The notes: generated by a model from the letters alone, not told the origin. A DNA stretch of 64,000 bases from Leptobrachium leishanense (GCA_009667805.1 CM019063.1:86145877-86209876), one strand, 5' to 3'. Shown: positions 32,541 through 44,163, counted from the stretch's first letter. Numbers and translations are program-made.

Positions 32541-33635
32541 CAGACGAGGCCCTCTAATCAGGCACTGTAGAGGGCAGCCCGCCGGGGCCTCCCAAGGATT
32601 CCTTGAGGAGCATGCAGCTGCCGGATGATAGAGCTGCGACTGTGCGGGCTAGCCAGCCGGGTGCATGTGGCAGTCAGAGAGGCGGCACAGGGAGGGAGCC
32701 ACTGCACCTGCAGCCACGGCAGACCCCCTCCCCCACAACCAGGATCCAGGGAGCCTCCACTGACTGACCACCAGGCTATGGTAAAGCGACACATTTCTAG
32801 AAAAAATAAAAATCCGAGGGCATTTTTAAATGTCCCAAGGAACATAAAATAAAACTTTTTTTTTCTTTCTATTACTCACCTGATTCCTGTATCCACCAAC
32901 AAGCGCAGCCTCCTGTCTCCCACGCTGTTAGACGCTTCATACACCGGCGCGTCGTGTGCAGGTATTCCAATCATTTTAGTATTTGAATGCAGAGTCCACC
33001 CCTGCACTCTTCCACAATACCTCAGAGGGGTTACGGTGTGAAGGCACTAGCTGGCACCAAAGGTCCTATTTTAATGCACCTGTTATTACTTTCATCCAAA
33101 GCCTGCATAACGTTCACCATAATTTAGCCAAAAAATCACTAAACTTGTTCTGTGTGTCCTAAAACGTCTCCTCTTTTCATACAGGCTGCCGCCCCAAGCA
33201 GTTGTTTATGAATAGATTAAAAGAAAACCATTTACCGTCATTTGAAATGTCATTTTTTTCTTTTAAATTTCTCTATAATCTGACAAATCCGCCACTTCAC
33301 GGGCAGGTTATGGGGACCTCCTAGGCACGATATTTGAAGGAATTTTTCATTTTTATTCTTAACCTTTATTTCATGGAAAACTCACTGTCCCTTTAAAAAC
33401 TTTTTTTTTAACTTTTTGTCCTTGTTTCCTGTCCCCCAGGGCACTACCCGGAACCCCATACACCTTTTATGGCAAATATCTTGCATATATGCCCTCTTGG
33501 AGGGCACTCTAAAACGCGAACGTTCAAGTCCCATTGACTTGCATTGAGTTCGGATTGTGTTCGCGTCCGAACTCGAACTTTTGAAATTGTTCAAGTTCGA
33601 ATGCAAACCGAACACGGGGGTGTTCGGCTCATCCC

Positions 33636-33930
33636 TATACCTATGTATCATTGTATTATAAAATAGAATCCCACTGACAGGTCTCCACTATAAATATAGT
33701 CTACCTATGTATCATTGTACTGTATAATAGAATCCCACTGGCAGGTCTCCACTATAAATATAGTGTATCTCTTTACCATTGTACTATACAATAGAATCCC
33801 ATTGGCGGGTCTCCAATATAAAACTATAATATATCTCTGTACCATTGTAGTGTATAATAGCATCCCACTGACGGGTCTCCAATATAAATATGATGTACCT
33901 CTGTACCATTGTACTGTATAATAAAATAAC
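33636..33930. repeat. Minisatellite, about 64-bp unit, 4-5 copies
   Basis: Unit 'cctatgtaccattgtactgtataatagaatcccactg.c.ggtctccactataaatata'. Copies differ by several substitutions. The start of a unit ('gatagtgtacctatgta') also sits left of the DNA element at 31180-31196, so the element landed in this array. Confidence 0.88.
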
Positions 33931-34603
33931 CAACGAAAAACATTACATCATAAAAAAGTCCAAATATCGATTCCATATAAATCTTTAGCAGCAGCAAAGG
34001 ATTAAAAAAGGGATAAAATCTTCTCTACAGTGTATAAAATCTTGATCAATGATGTTCCATGAGGATATAAACACAAATACAAGACCTCATAGGGAAACAC
34101 CCTGTGTTCTGTATGCCAGATAGACAGTTTGATTTCCCCACACTGATGAACTGCCCCAAGATATGATCTAGATTACCTGTTTAAGGAGCCCCTTCGGTTT
34201 TAGGATGATAGTTAAAGCTTTGCTGTGATTTAATAGGTAGCGGGGACGATCTACTAAATTGTTTCCATGTTTTAAATGTTATTTTTTTTTCATTAGAGTG
34301 AGCACGAGTCACATTTACAAGGAATAGTGGTTTCAATGCCTTTATCATACACCTACAGCCGGCCAAGGAGAGTGGCTGGAGGCTAAAGCCCTGCCTGAGG
34401 TAGGAGGACTCAAGGAGGAGGATCTGTGTCTCTTTAGCGTGCGCCTGGAACTACCCGTTCATTGGCCGACACATTGCAACAAACAATTTTCTGATTGTCA
34501 GCCAAACGAATTTCACTTGCAATTGAGCCCGAGACTGTACACCGAATGTTTTAGTGCTTTGGGCAATAATTCTAACATTAATTAGTTAATTAATATGCAA
34601 CAG
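33931..34603. other. Spacer with one shared repeat
   Basis: Mostly unique. Stretch 34217-34305 ('ttaataggtagcggggacgatctactaaattgtttcc') matches about 3090-3175. Confidence 0.55.
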
Positions 34604-35044
34604 TTAACCCCTTCACTACGAGATCGAGATATCTCAGGCTTCAAAGGGACCATCCATCCGATCTGGAGATCTGCAGTCCAAAAATTTTGTTTGCTTTTGG
34701 GCTGCAGAAGGTGCCCCCAACGTTTTAGCCCTGTGGCATAATTCCAAAAGATCTAAAACTGTGTAAAATATGATGCCCTGACATCGGGTTTTCTTTTCAG
34801 CGGTCGATGCAGGGGAAAAAAAGAAGGAAAAAGACCAGCAGCTCAAACTGCTGTAACTCAATTTGGCAGTAGATGGCGCCATCTACTGACCAAATAGGTT
34901 ATTTACAGTAAGAAATCCAATGGGTATATACATTCAATTAAATGCTCAAATATTTATTTATAAATAAAAACATTTTTTTTTAAAAAAAAACACTGGTTTC
35001 TGACGATGTTTTTTTGGAAAATCACTTGGTAGTGAAGGGGTTAA
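34604..35044. mobile_element. TTAA-type MITE (piggyBac/Kolobok-like)
   Basis: 441 bp including TTAA on both sides; inverted ends TTAACCCCTTCACTAC / GTAGTGAAGGGGTTAA. Internal words 'agtagatggcgccatct' and 'caaataggttatttacagtaag' recur in the element at 38151. Confidence 0.8.
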
Positions 35045-35640
35045 GTCCCTAAGTAGCAAGTTTCTTTTGGGTAATATGGTCGAATATGTGTAAGAAAAAA
35101 CACACAAAAAAGGTGTAATATGAATGTACAATTTACTTGGCAATTTATAATAACAGTTTATAACAATTATTTTACAGTACATACAAAATAGTACACATTG
35201 CAGGAAAGAAAAACATAACAAAAGCACAGTAAACAAAACAATACCAAACCATACAAAAATGAATGAATGCAAGATGCAATAAACTTACAAGGCTTCCAGC
35301 TTTTAGAACATAAACAATGACACTGGGTACTTAACTTGTAAGTCTGCAGGATCAGCTCCCCCTGGAGGTATTCCAAATCTCCATACACATGAGATATATA
35401 ACAAAAACAGTGAGCTTCTTCGTATCCTACAACTGAGGGAATATTTCACATTTCACATGTTTTTGAGTGAGAAATCACTTAGTATAGCATACCACTCGCA
35501 GCATGGATCCTGGTCAGGACCTGAATGTTTTCTGCTGGTGTTCCAGAGCTTGTACCAATGACAGTGAACATGGGAAGGTGATAATTAAAAGCAAGAAAAA
35601 TTTATTTGCATCAATAAAATGCCCAACGCGTAAAATGCCC
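35045..35640. other. AT-rich spacer
   Basis: No recognisable gene or element up to the Penelope-like stretch. Confidence 0.5.
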
Positions 35641-35671
35641 AACGCGTTTCGTCAATCTGACTTTATCAAGG
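35641..35671 (-). ncRNA. Degenerate hammerhead-like core
   Basis: Minus strand: TTGATAA, stem GTC-AGAT-TGAC, GAAACGCGTTGGGC. The GAAACGCGU part is perfect; C3 is U and G8 is A. A short direct repeat of 'aaatgcccaacgcgt' lies at 35618-35647. Confidence 0.45.
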
Positions 35672-35797
35672 GCAATACAATAAAACCATATAAAAAACAA
35701 ACAGTGTGTTTATCACCCTTCCTGTCCCCAGTTCCTTTTAAAGTCCTTCCTGCGCACTCATTGGTCCTCCCGACTCCTCAGCATCTACCATATAAGG

Positions 35798-36225
35798 TGC
35801 AGGAGGGGTGGGGTTGCGCCTATTCCCCGAAGGGTTGGCTGCAACCACCAAATGCATCCAGCCCAACAACATGTGTAGAACACAACAAAGAAAAAAATGT
35901 CATCTGCGCTTACTCCAATTATACCGTGTGAAACTAAACACAATTAGAGGTTTGGTTTCTTATCAATGGCCATTATAAGACTAGCTCGCCCGCCAACGTC
36001 ACGGCACCTCTAAAAGGGCGAGTCCTAACCAAAATGAAACCACAGGCTGCTACATAGCAAACCATACCTGCTCATGCTGCTTGTCAAACATGAGGTAGAC
36101 TGGTGGGCCTTTATTTATGCTCCCCCAGAAACAAAATCCACTTTGGGATCAAAACAAAGACACGGAACGGAGTCTTGCTGCAGGGATGACCTGGCTGGAA
36201 GTACATTGAAACATACATAGTGCAT
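35798..36225. mobile_element. Penelope-like unit (single copy)
   Basis: About 430 bp from 'gcaggaggggtggggttgcgcc' to 'catacatagtgca'. The same unit forms the rearranged insertion at 47003-48007. It lies about 130 bp beyond a hammerhead-like motif, which is why it is assigned to a Penelope-like element; no coding part is present. Confidence 0.55.
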
Positions 36226-36229
36226 AATA

Positions 36230-37095
36230 CATTGAACCCCACAATTCCCGAACCACTGGCAATAATGATCCTGCCGTCCAGTAAAATTCCCCTTGTCTTC
36301 CTCAACCCCAATCCCTCTAGATTGTAAACTCCTATGAGCAGGGCCCTCTACACCTTGGGCTCTATTACATTCTTCGCGAAACGTTAACGCGTGCGCAAAA
36401 ACGCATTAACGCGAGGGGCGAAACCCTTTGCGCTGACCGTCGTATTACAATGCCCGCGCAAAAAATGCATGTTAACATCTACCGCGGGTGAACCTACGCG
36501 AACGCTGCGCGAGCTTACTGTACTTTGAGTGTCTTATACGTAAAATTGTGAGTGCAAATGCGTTTGTGCGCTGGTACGCGGATGGTATTACAATCTATGC
36601 GCAAAATTTAACGCACAGCGTTTGCGCGCATAATTTTAACGTCTTTGAAAAGCTGGTGGTAACGGCAAATTGTAACAACCTGACCGTACCAAACTGCGGA
36701 TTCACAACGGAGAACGTCGATGTGCACATTTTTTTTACTAGATCCTTGTCTTCCATCAGAACGTACGTCTGTTGTGCGCAGTCCGCACAAAATGACGGAC
36801 TCGCGTTAAAAATTACATTGTGCTCACTGATTTCTGCGCGCAACGGTACTTTGTGCACATTTTTGCACGTCGGTTTTACGAGCGCAATTTCCTGGCAGAT
36901 GTAAAAATGCGCAAGGAATGTAATTCCAGCGGTGATTTTCGTGCGTTAACGTTTAACACTTCTCACAAAAAAAACGCGTTCAGCGTGCATTTTTGCGGTA
37001 ATAAGTTCCCTATTGTTTCCATCCTATGTCCATTTATCTGTATCTGGCTCCCTTTGGTCATTGTAAAGCGCTGTGGAAACTGATGGCGCTCTATA
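36230..37095 (+). mobile_element. L2 LINE 3' tail, split by a MITE
   Basis: 'tagattgtaaactcctatgagcagggccctc' at 36318-36350 and 'gtcattgtaaagcgctgtgg...ggcgctctataaatgatg' at 37060-37100 form one L2 tail, separated by the MITE 36357-37002. Confidence 0.75.
36357..37002. mobile_element. GCGC-rich MITE, copy 3
   Basis: Left end GGGCTCTATTACATTC; right end decayed ('gcatttttgcggtaataag'). Interior shares 'gtttgcgcgcataattttaacgtctttgaaaa' with the other copies. Confidence 0.7.
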
Positions 37096-37104
37096 AATGA
37101 TGAC

Positions 37105-38095
37105 AATACTATATATAAAAAAACAGGTAAGTTTGGGGAATAAACACACATCTGGCTACCACCAGTGGTAGTAAGTTCCAGCAGATCTGAAGAACTAAGG
37201 AAAATTCAAGAATGTCAACAGGTGACCATCCAGAACGATTGGTATCCAAACACCTTCAAATTAAAAAAAAAAAAAAAGTTGAATCTATAAAAATATACAG
37301 TACTTTCTGATCCCACTTATATACATTGTATATATAGAAGTAAGTGTGTGTGTGTGTAGACTATCTCATGTATATTTTCAATCTTTTCTGATAGAAAGTA
37401 TAAATTGAATCCCTCCCAAGTATTCTATGTGAACTTTTATGCTATGTTTATAGCAAGTGTTGTAGAGAGGAAATGCTGTTGAATGTACTTAGGTTTTATT
37501 GTGTTATTTTGTTCTTGTAACTATGGAATACAACTGGTAATTCTGCTTAGCGTTTCAAAGTGACTAAACACGAGATGGATTCCCATAACAATATACATTG
37601 AAATACTTTAGATTAGCCCCTTATAATTCATCTCATACGATACCCTTAATTCATTCCATTTCCGTAGCTTGATGTGAACAGCAGAACTTTATAATAATAC
37701 CTGGAGATGCTATTTTAGTCATAAGAGAAGATTAATATTCTGTCTTTGGAAATTATGGGTTTGTGCGGAGAGTGCGTAAATAAATATTTTGCACCTCATA
37801 AAATTTCAAGGCCACTTCTCTTCTAGTAATGACTCCATGCCACCTCTATAATTAATTACTATTACCTAGTATACTGCATATACTGCCTTGTTAAAAAAAC
37901 AAAACACAAAACAGTTCGAAAAATCTGCACCATATACGGTAGGTCAGATGCTAGAATTTGTGTGCTTAATACAAACATAAAGTTAATTTGTATATTGTTG
38001 TTACCATACTCCTGTCTCCCATAAATTGCTATGAACATTAAATTATAAAGCATGTTATAATGCGTGTATGATATTCATAAGCCAATGAAAAATCA
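37105..38095. other. AT-rich spacer
   Basis: No recognisable gene. A short (TG)n run occurs near 37345. Confidence 0.6.
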
Positions 38096-38119
38096 CTACA
38101 TATATATATATATATATAC
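38096..38119. repeat. (AT)n microsatellite
   Basis: About 24 bp of TA dinucleotides. Confidence 0.9.
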
Positions 38120-38544
38120 TGTATATTCGGTACATCCATAACTTCCTTTATTAACCCCATTCACTACAGTGATCGTGGATTTGTCTATTCACGATCAGTG
38201 GTAGCAGACGCAGCAGCCTGAGATCGTGTTAACACGATCTGGGGTTACGCTGTTTGATTGCAAATTAAATTTGTTTGTTGCAAACAAATTTTGTTTGCTT
38301 TTAGGCTCCAGATGGTGCCCTGAAAGTTTTAGCGCTGTGTGCTAAAGTTGTGCGCAAGTTGCTAAAACAGTTTAGAATCGGCTAAGGAATGTCCTGACAT
38401 ATCAGGCATTCCCCAAACCACACAGAAAGACTGCAGTTGGAGCTGCTGAAACTCTATTTGGCCAGTAGATGGTGCCATCTGTCTGCCAAATAGGTTATTA
38501 CAGTAAGCAATACATTGGGACTAATCCCTAATATTTCTTACTGT

Positions 38545-39489
38545 TGTAGCGCTCACTCCCGGAGGAGCCGTTGAATTTAACCTCAGGTTAGTCTCACCGC
38601 ACTAGGGAATAATTATACACCAGCACTGTTGTGGATTTTATAGATTATATACTTTACTGATCCCAATAAAGCGGCATATATAATGTAAACACGGTATATG
38701 AACGACAGGACTTCGTAATGCGGGAAAAAAAACACACGGCGGCAAAAAGGAAAGTTTAACCCCTTCGTTTCTGGAATGTAAGTCCCGCGAAAGTAATGTC
38801 TCAAAAAGGTGTGTGTGTTTGAACTCAGGTACCCGGGTACTATATTCAACTGGCCAGTGAATGGAATGAGCAAATCTTCGACTAGTCACGTTGGGGCCCT
38901 GTAGATTTAAACAATAATGCAGCGTGCTTCGTTAAACTTGGGACTGTGGCCTGGAAGGCCTCTCACCCATCCGTTAGACAATCTGTTCTGCTACCCGATT
39001 AAGGATGTCTCTCCGCTGGATTACACTGGAACTCTGTGCCACCGGATCTGCTTCTCCTGCTTGTCTGATCTCCGCAACGAGAACTACGGCCTACCGCCTG
39101 CACTCCCAATGGATCATCGCGGTCTCCTTACTCGGGGTCCAAACCGGAACTATGTCTCTGTGCAAAACCTCTCAGCAATATATAGATAGGTCTCCACCAA
39201 GTCACTGTCTCTGATCAGCAGCACCTGTGAGGCAGGGCCTGCTCTCCGGCCTGGTCTCGATCCCTGGCAGTCTCACATGCTTCTTCTACCTTTCGCCGCT
39301 CGACTCACACTGGCTCTTCTTTGCCGAGGCTGCGGATGTCCTTCTCTCTCTCCCACCCACTTCCGGTCTCTCGCAAAGCACGATGGAATTTGTAGTTCCG
39401 TTTGTGTCCAGTATAGTTCATATTGCGCCTGTCTCCCTCTGGTGGCCAAACCAAGTAAATGCAGCAACATATCTTAAAACAGCGCTACA
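38545..39489 (-). repeat. 3' LTR of the gypsy element
   Basis: 945 bp, uninterrupted. It begins TGTAGCGCTG on the minus strand, directly after a polypurine tract (AAGAGGGGAGAG, 39490-39502). It serves as the reference for the disrupted 5' LTR. Confidence 0.9.
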
Positions 39490-39646
39490 CTCTCCCCTCT
39501 TGAATTCTTGGGTCTCTCCAAGGAAGTGTAACAGTTACATGACATTCCAGCATTTACATTAAGCAATATATTCTGGTTCAGCAGCAAACATACACTTCAG
39601 GCAACCTTCGCACTGTGGTAACAGCCTCTTCAGTGCTATGTCCTGG

Positions 39647-40318
39647 TTAATCGTAGGTGAGTCTCTGAGGGGGTCGGATAGAATGTTTAGACTCTGGTTC
39701 AATCATCTCCTCTTCAGGTGGGAATGCCACATTTTCGGGCTCAACTCTTTCGTCCACAACTGGAGCAGACATCTCTTCTGAATATGAGCCTTCCAGTGAC
39801 GGCATAGAACTATAATCTAAAGACACATTTTCGGGAACTACAGGAATTTCCAAAGTCTCGGAAACTTCCAATTGGAATATAGGAGCCTCAGGCCTCAGGT
39901 TACTTTCCCAACATTCGGAAACTGGAATGGCCTCTTCGGGCTCAGGCGAGCGCACCCAGTCCAGACAAAAACTTTCTTCCTCACTATCCCCTTCACTATC
40001 CCCTTCAACAACCCATGTCTGCTGGGACCGAGTAACGGGAGTCAAGCGTGGAACAGGCGGATTCGGCAAAGAAAGTTCGTCTCCAACTGGTATCCTTACA
40101 GCTTCCCTCAAAGGCAACAGATGATTTCGGTGCCAGTTTTTAAGAGGCCCGGCCTTTCCGTCCGGTCGGATTTGGTAAACTGGCAGACCCGGCAGTTGCT
40201 TGCAGACAATGTAGACTTGAGAACTCCATCTATCCACCAACTTATGCCTTGCAGAAACACCCAAGTTCTTCAACAAAACCCTATCACCGGGTTGTAGATC
40301 CTGTATCCGAACTCTCAA
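39647..40318 (-). CDS. Gypsy integrase C-terminal part
   Basis: 223 codons. LQPGDRVLLKNLG is the typical start of the C-terminal integrase module; YQIRPDG and WHRNHLLPL follow. The rest is an acidic tail ending at a stop 157 bp before the 3' LTR. It was joined to 41269-42150 before the MITE at 40325-41203 inserted; the MITE's ATA duplication lies at the junction. Confidence 0.85.
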   Translation of the reverse strand: MRVRIQDLQPGDRVLLKNLGVSARHKLVDRWSSQVYIVCKQLPGLPVYQIRPDGKAGPLKNWHRNHLLPLREAVRIPVGDELSLPNPPVPRLTPVTRSQQTWVVEGDSEGDSEEESFCLDWVRSPEPEEAIPVSECWESNLRPEAPIFQLEVSETLEIPVVPENVSLDYSSMPSLEGSYSEEMSAPVVDERVEPENVAFPPEEEMIEPESKHSIRPPQRLTYD

Positions 40319-40324
40319 GTCATA

Positions 40325-41203
40325 CAGGGTTATCCAAAGACATTCGAAAAGTCACCGCACGTTCGGTGACTTTTCGTTCTCTTCAATTCGGTTCCTTTTG
40401 CCGATTGCATTTCGGTGACCCTGCGGTGTATTCAGCAAACAGCACAGGGTCCCCGAATTGCAGGGAAAAGCTGCCGCAAACCTGACGAAAACTAACCAAA
40501 TGCATGCTGAAAACAAGCAAAAACATTCGAAAAAGCCGAACAGGAGCCGAACAGGAGCCGAATCACACAGAGCCGAAGCAGCTGTGACGTAGAGGAGGCA
40601 GTGAATAAATTAGCAAAACCATTTGTATGAATCTGGGAAAAAGAAACGCTGTTTGCAAAGAAACTACTGAGCGAAAATGTCTGAAATTTTCACAGGAGGT
40701 CCAGGGAATGATAATAAAGAGGGCTGTTACAGAAAAAATAAGTAAACTGAAAAAAAAAAAAAAAAAAAATCGGACTTTTAAAAAAAAAAATAAAAAAATG
40801 CTTAAAGTATCCTAAAAAATATAGATAAAGAGACTTTTTGCTGCAGAATTTTATAATGAACGGTTCATTAGATATTGAATTAAAACGGGAATATTTTTAA
40901 CATTGAAGCCTATGGGGTTCTCCTGAATAAATTTGCCGAATTAAACCACCGAATGGCAGGGCATTAGGGGAACCTTTCACTGCTGGTTTGTGTTCTCTGA
41001 ATAGCCGAAGCAGTGCTTCTCTATGGGGATTTCACTGCCCTCGAACAGGCACCGAACAGGCACCGTATGTTCAGGCAATTCGCCATGATTTGGCGAATTG
41101 CCTGCTCTCTGGATAGCCGAATGGTCAGGAAAGGCAACCGAACGCTGATTTTCAGCGTTCGGTTACCTTTCTCAAGCAATTCGGATCTCTTTGGATAACC
41201 CTG
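40325..41203. mobile_element. CAGGGTTAT-family MITE, complete (879 bp)
   Basis: Inverted ends CAGGGTTATCCAAAGA / TCTTTGGATAACCCTG and 3-bp duplication ATA (40322-40324, 41204-41206). Sub-terminal hairpins 'gtcaccgcacgttcggtgac' and 'aaccgaacgctgattttcagcgttcggtt'. An A-rich tract lies at about 40750-40800. Nearly the same length as 51585-52464. Confidence 0.85.
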
Positions 41204-41268
41204 ATAGTTTCGCTTATTCCTCTGTTCTCTGTTTCCTGAGGTCAAACGGGCCTGTTCAAGCGCAGAAG

Positions 41269-42150
41269 CTAAATTTTTCCAAAGTCTAGAAGTCTATCCA
41301 CATAATTTTTATGAGAGGCCACAGACGTCTGATCAAGAGATATCCCAAATGCCAAGTCAACAGGCAGTCGAGCTTCTCTTCCGATCATGAGACGGTGAGG
41401 CGAGTATCCAGTAGCGTCATTCTCCGTACTGTTATACGCATGCACCAGTGTAGCTATGTGACGACTCCAATTCTGCTTCTCTCGGTTTGACAGTGTCCCC
41501 AACATATTTAGCAGCATGCGATTAAATCTTTCAGGTTGGGCGTCACCTTGAGGGTGATAGGAATTCAGAAGACCCGAACCACTCCATAACAGTTCCAGCA
41601 ATTGCCCAACAAGCCGGCTCTCAAAGTCTCTGCCCTGATCCGAGTGGATTCTCCTTGGTAGGCCATAATGAACAAAAAACTTCTCCATCAAAACCTTTGC
41701 TACTGTAGGAGCACGTTGGTCTTTAGTAGAGAAAGCTTGGGCATAACGTGTGAAATGATCAGTCACTACTAGAATATTTCCCTGCCCACTAGCATCCGGC
41801 TCTAAGCACAGGAAATCAATGCACACCAAATCCATGGGTCCTTGACTTTGTAGGTGGCTCATTGGAGCAGTTTGAGTTGGTAGGGTCTTCCTCTGGATAC
41901 ACCTCAGACACGAATGGCAGTAACTTTCAACTTCAGATCTCATACACGGCCAATAAAATCTGTCTCGCACTAACTTAAGAGTTCTCTCTGCACCCAAATG
42001 CCCATGGTCATCGTGTAATGATCTCAGCACACCCTCTCTGTGTTTGGTGGGAAGGAACAACTGTTGTGTCTCTTCAGCATTGTTCGAGGGGCCCCTTCGG
42101 TAGACCACCCCATCCAACATCTTCAGCCATTCCCACTCTTTGTATACCAA
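41269..42150 (-). CDS. Gypsy integrase, zinc-binding and catalytic core
   Basis: 293 codons. Zinc-binding His46/His51 and Cys81/Cys84 (CLRC), then catalytic Asp112 (IDF), Asp171 (SDQG) and Glu207 (PERF), D-35-E spacing intact. The frame ends after RLLDFGKI by a frameshift; the region continues in another frame to the MITE. It would insert the cDNA in the nucleus. The upstream frame 42151-42336 is probably the linker from RNase H. Confidence 0.92.
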   Translation of the reverse strand: MVYKEWEWLKMLDGVVYRRGPSNNAEETQQLFLPTKHREGVLRSLHDDHGHLGAERTLKLVRDRFYWPCMRSEVESYCHSCLRCIQRKTLPTQTAPMSHLQSQGPMDLVCIDFLCLEPDASGQGNILVVTDHFTRYAQAFSTKDQRAPTVAKVLMEKFFVHYGLPRRIHSDQGRDFESRLVGQLLELLWSGSGLLNSYHPQGDAQPERFNRMLLNMLGTLSNREKQNWSRHIATLVHAYNSTENDATGYSPHRLMIGREARLPVDLAFGISLDQTSVASHKNYVDRLLDFGKI

Positions 42151-42426
42151 TCAGGCCCCTTCGGGGGAACTTGTCAGTAGAATTTCCCTTTGGTTCGTGT
42201 TTATGGCTTTTACTGTTAACGCAATCAGAGGATCTCTAGCCTGATCGGCTCTCAGGTCCTGTTTCGAAAACGTAGGCAGACTTTCATCCCTCAGCTGTGT
42301 AGGATTACAATAAAACTCTGGGACGGCCGCAGCCATGACTCCTATAGCTTCTGCTTCAACTACTCACTTGACCCGGCGCTCTGCTCCTTGACACAACGCT
42401 TGTACCCCATCTGGAGTTAGCTGAGT

Positions 42427-43071
42427 CTATTCTGTAGTGTAGGGTCTTCTTGACAAAGCATCTGCATCTCGATTATTCACTCCAGGGCGATACTTAAGGC
42501 TGAACCGAAACCCTGACAGAGCGGCCAACCACCGATGTCCCGTTGCATCCAGTTTCGCCGTAGTAAGGACGTACGTAAGAGGATTGTTGTCAGTCTTTAT
42601 CACAAATTCGGCTCCATACAGATAATCTTTCAGCTTGTCTACTACCGCCCACTTCAAGGCTAGGAACTCTAATTTGTGAGTAGGATAGTTTTTCTCCAAA
42701 GGCGTAAGGCTTCGACTCACATACGCTACAGGCCTCAACAACCCACCATATTCTTGGTATAGGACTCCCCCTAGACCTTCTCTGCTGGCATCCACATGCA
42801 AATCGTACGGCTTATGAGGATCAGCATAAGCCAGGACAGGAGCTCGAGTTAGACTCTCTTTCAGTTTCATGAAAGCACTTTCGCATTGATTAGTCCATTC
42901 TTCTTGGATGGATTCTCGAGCCTTCCTTGGCCCCGGAGCCGACGAACTTTGATCAGAGGCCTTGGGGCTTTCTCCTGCATCTTCCTTCTGTAGGAGCTTG
43001 TTCAGGGGTTGAGCTATCTTGGCAAATCCTCCTACGAGTCTTCGGTAATATGAGCAGAACCCCAGTAACAT
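42427..43071 (-). CDS. Gypsy RNase H
   Basis: 214 codons: a connection segment (GFCSYYRRLV), then RNase H with Asp94 (VDAS), Glu135 (KLEF), Asp161 (TDNNPL) and a late Asp near 204 (DADALSR), so the four acidic residues are present. Overlaps the RT frame, indicating a frameshift near 43070. Confidence 0.9.
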   Translation of the reverse strand: MLLGFCSYYRRLVGGFAKIAQPLNKLLQKEDAGESPKASDQSSSAPGPRKARESIQEEWTNQCESAFMKLKESLTRAPVLAYADPHKPYDLHVDASREGLGGVLYQEYGGLLRPVAYVSRSLTPLEKNYPTHKLEFLALKWAVVDKLKDYLYGAEFVIKTDNNPLTYVLTTAKLDATGHRWLAALSGFRFSLKYRPGVNNRDADALSRRPYTTE

Positions 43072-43666
43072 TTCGGGGTCTAGGCCAGGAAGCTACGGCT
43101 TCCAACTTTTGGGGATCCGTCGAAACACCTTCTGCTGAAACAACATGTCCCAAGTACGTAACAGAAGGTAGACAAAATTGACACTTCTCCAAAGACAGTT
43201 TCAACCCTTCTTCGTGGAGCCGCTTCAAGACATTTTCCAACCGCTGCTCATGTTCTTCCAGAGTCTTCCCGAACACAATAATATCATCGAGATACACCAA
43301 CACTTCGATCAGGTTCATGTCCCCGACTGTCTTCTCCATTAATCGTTGGATTGTGGCTGGAGCCCCCGTAAGGCCTTGAGGCATTCTGTTGAACTCAAAG
43401 AACCCCAGTGGGCAGATGAACACAGTCTTCTCTTTGTCCTCAGGATGCATTGGTATCTGATGATACCCACTTCGCAGGTCTAGTACACTAAACCACTTTG
43501 CTCCAGACAAACACTGTAAGGCATCTTCTATCCGAGGAGTGGCATATTGATCCGGAATGGTTCTCTGATTTAGCATGCGATAGTCTATACATAGACGGAT
43601 AGAACCATTCTTCTTCCGAACCATCACTATTGGAGAGGCGTACGGACGCCTGGACTCTTGAATCAC
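42953..43666 (-). CDS. Gypsy reverse transcriptase
   Basis: RT palm: SIRLCIDYRMLN, VLDLRSGYHQ (Asp63), MPQGLTGAPAT, YLDD at 125-128, and LGHVVS. Only the beginning (fingers) is in another frame, 43727-44029. The final 30 residues after PRPRN are out of frame. Confidence 0.92.
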   Translation of the reverse strand: MIQESRRPYASPIVMVRKKNGSIRLCIDYRMLNQRTIPDQYATPRIEDALQCLSGAKWFSVLDLRSGYHQIPMHPEDKEKTVFICPLGFFEFNRMPQGLTGAPATIQRLMEKTVGDMNLIEVLVYLDDIIVFGKTLEEHEQRLENVLKRLHEEGLKLSLEKCQFCLPSVTYLGHVVSAEGVSTDPQKLEAVASWPRPRNVTGVLLILPKTRRRICQDSSTPEQAPTEGRCRRKPQGL

Positions 43667-43726
43667 CTTAGTCCTCTGTAGTTCATTCAGCTGTTCTCAT
43701 AGATCATCCAAGTCTCCCAGCGGAAC

Positions 43727-44029
43727 TCATCTTGACCTTTCTCGAAACGGCTTATCTTCTTGTAGTCGAATGCGATGCTCAGTACTCTTAGCTAAACCCA
43801 CGTCGAACTCATCCTTCGAGAACAAGTCCCTCCATTTTAGGATCTGGGACTGAAGACGTTTCTTCCATTCAGGTGAAATGGGAGCGTCCTTGGGATAGAA
43901 CCTTTCAGCTGGAATCTCTTTATTCACTTCCCCCCCTAAATCGGTAGGGGAGAGAGGCGTAGCGGAAGCTACTTGCCCGATGGGCACTCGAGCTTTCAGG
44001 ATCACTGGAGAATCGGACACATTACACAC
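43727..44029 (-). pseudogene. Gypsy protease-RT linker and RT start
   Basis: Contains KWRDLFSKDEFDVGLAKST and HRIRLQEDKPF, the conserved lead into gypsy RT. A stop separates it from the RT frame. Confidence 0.7.
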
Positions 44030-44163
44030 ACTAACTGAGACTCTTCATCGTGTCCATTTCAAAGCTCTTGTGGAGATTATTTCAGGGATTACTTCTACTC
44101 CAGCTTCACTCCCATAATTGAGATCAGTTTCCAGTACCACGTAGGGACCCGGTTGTGATCTGT

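Larger units (their letters stand above)
31197..33635. mobile_element. Large non-autonomous DNA element with GTTCGG-rich ends
   Basis: Left end GGGATGGGCGTTCGGTTC, right end (reverse complement) GGGATGAGCCGAACACCC; both sides abut TA. Sub-terminal parts repeat TTCGAAC motifs. Inside are a long inverted pair (31432-31612 versus 32350-32540), a GCGC-family MITE between them, and a GC-rich block (32530-32780). No transposase. TA target suggests Tc1/mariner-like, but this is not firm. Confidence 0.55.

Noticed and set aside
33650..33930. Regularly spaced repeats that might suggest a CRISPR array
   Set aside because: Contiguous 64-bp units without unique spacers in a vertebrate background; an ordinary minisatellite.
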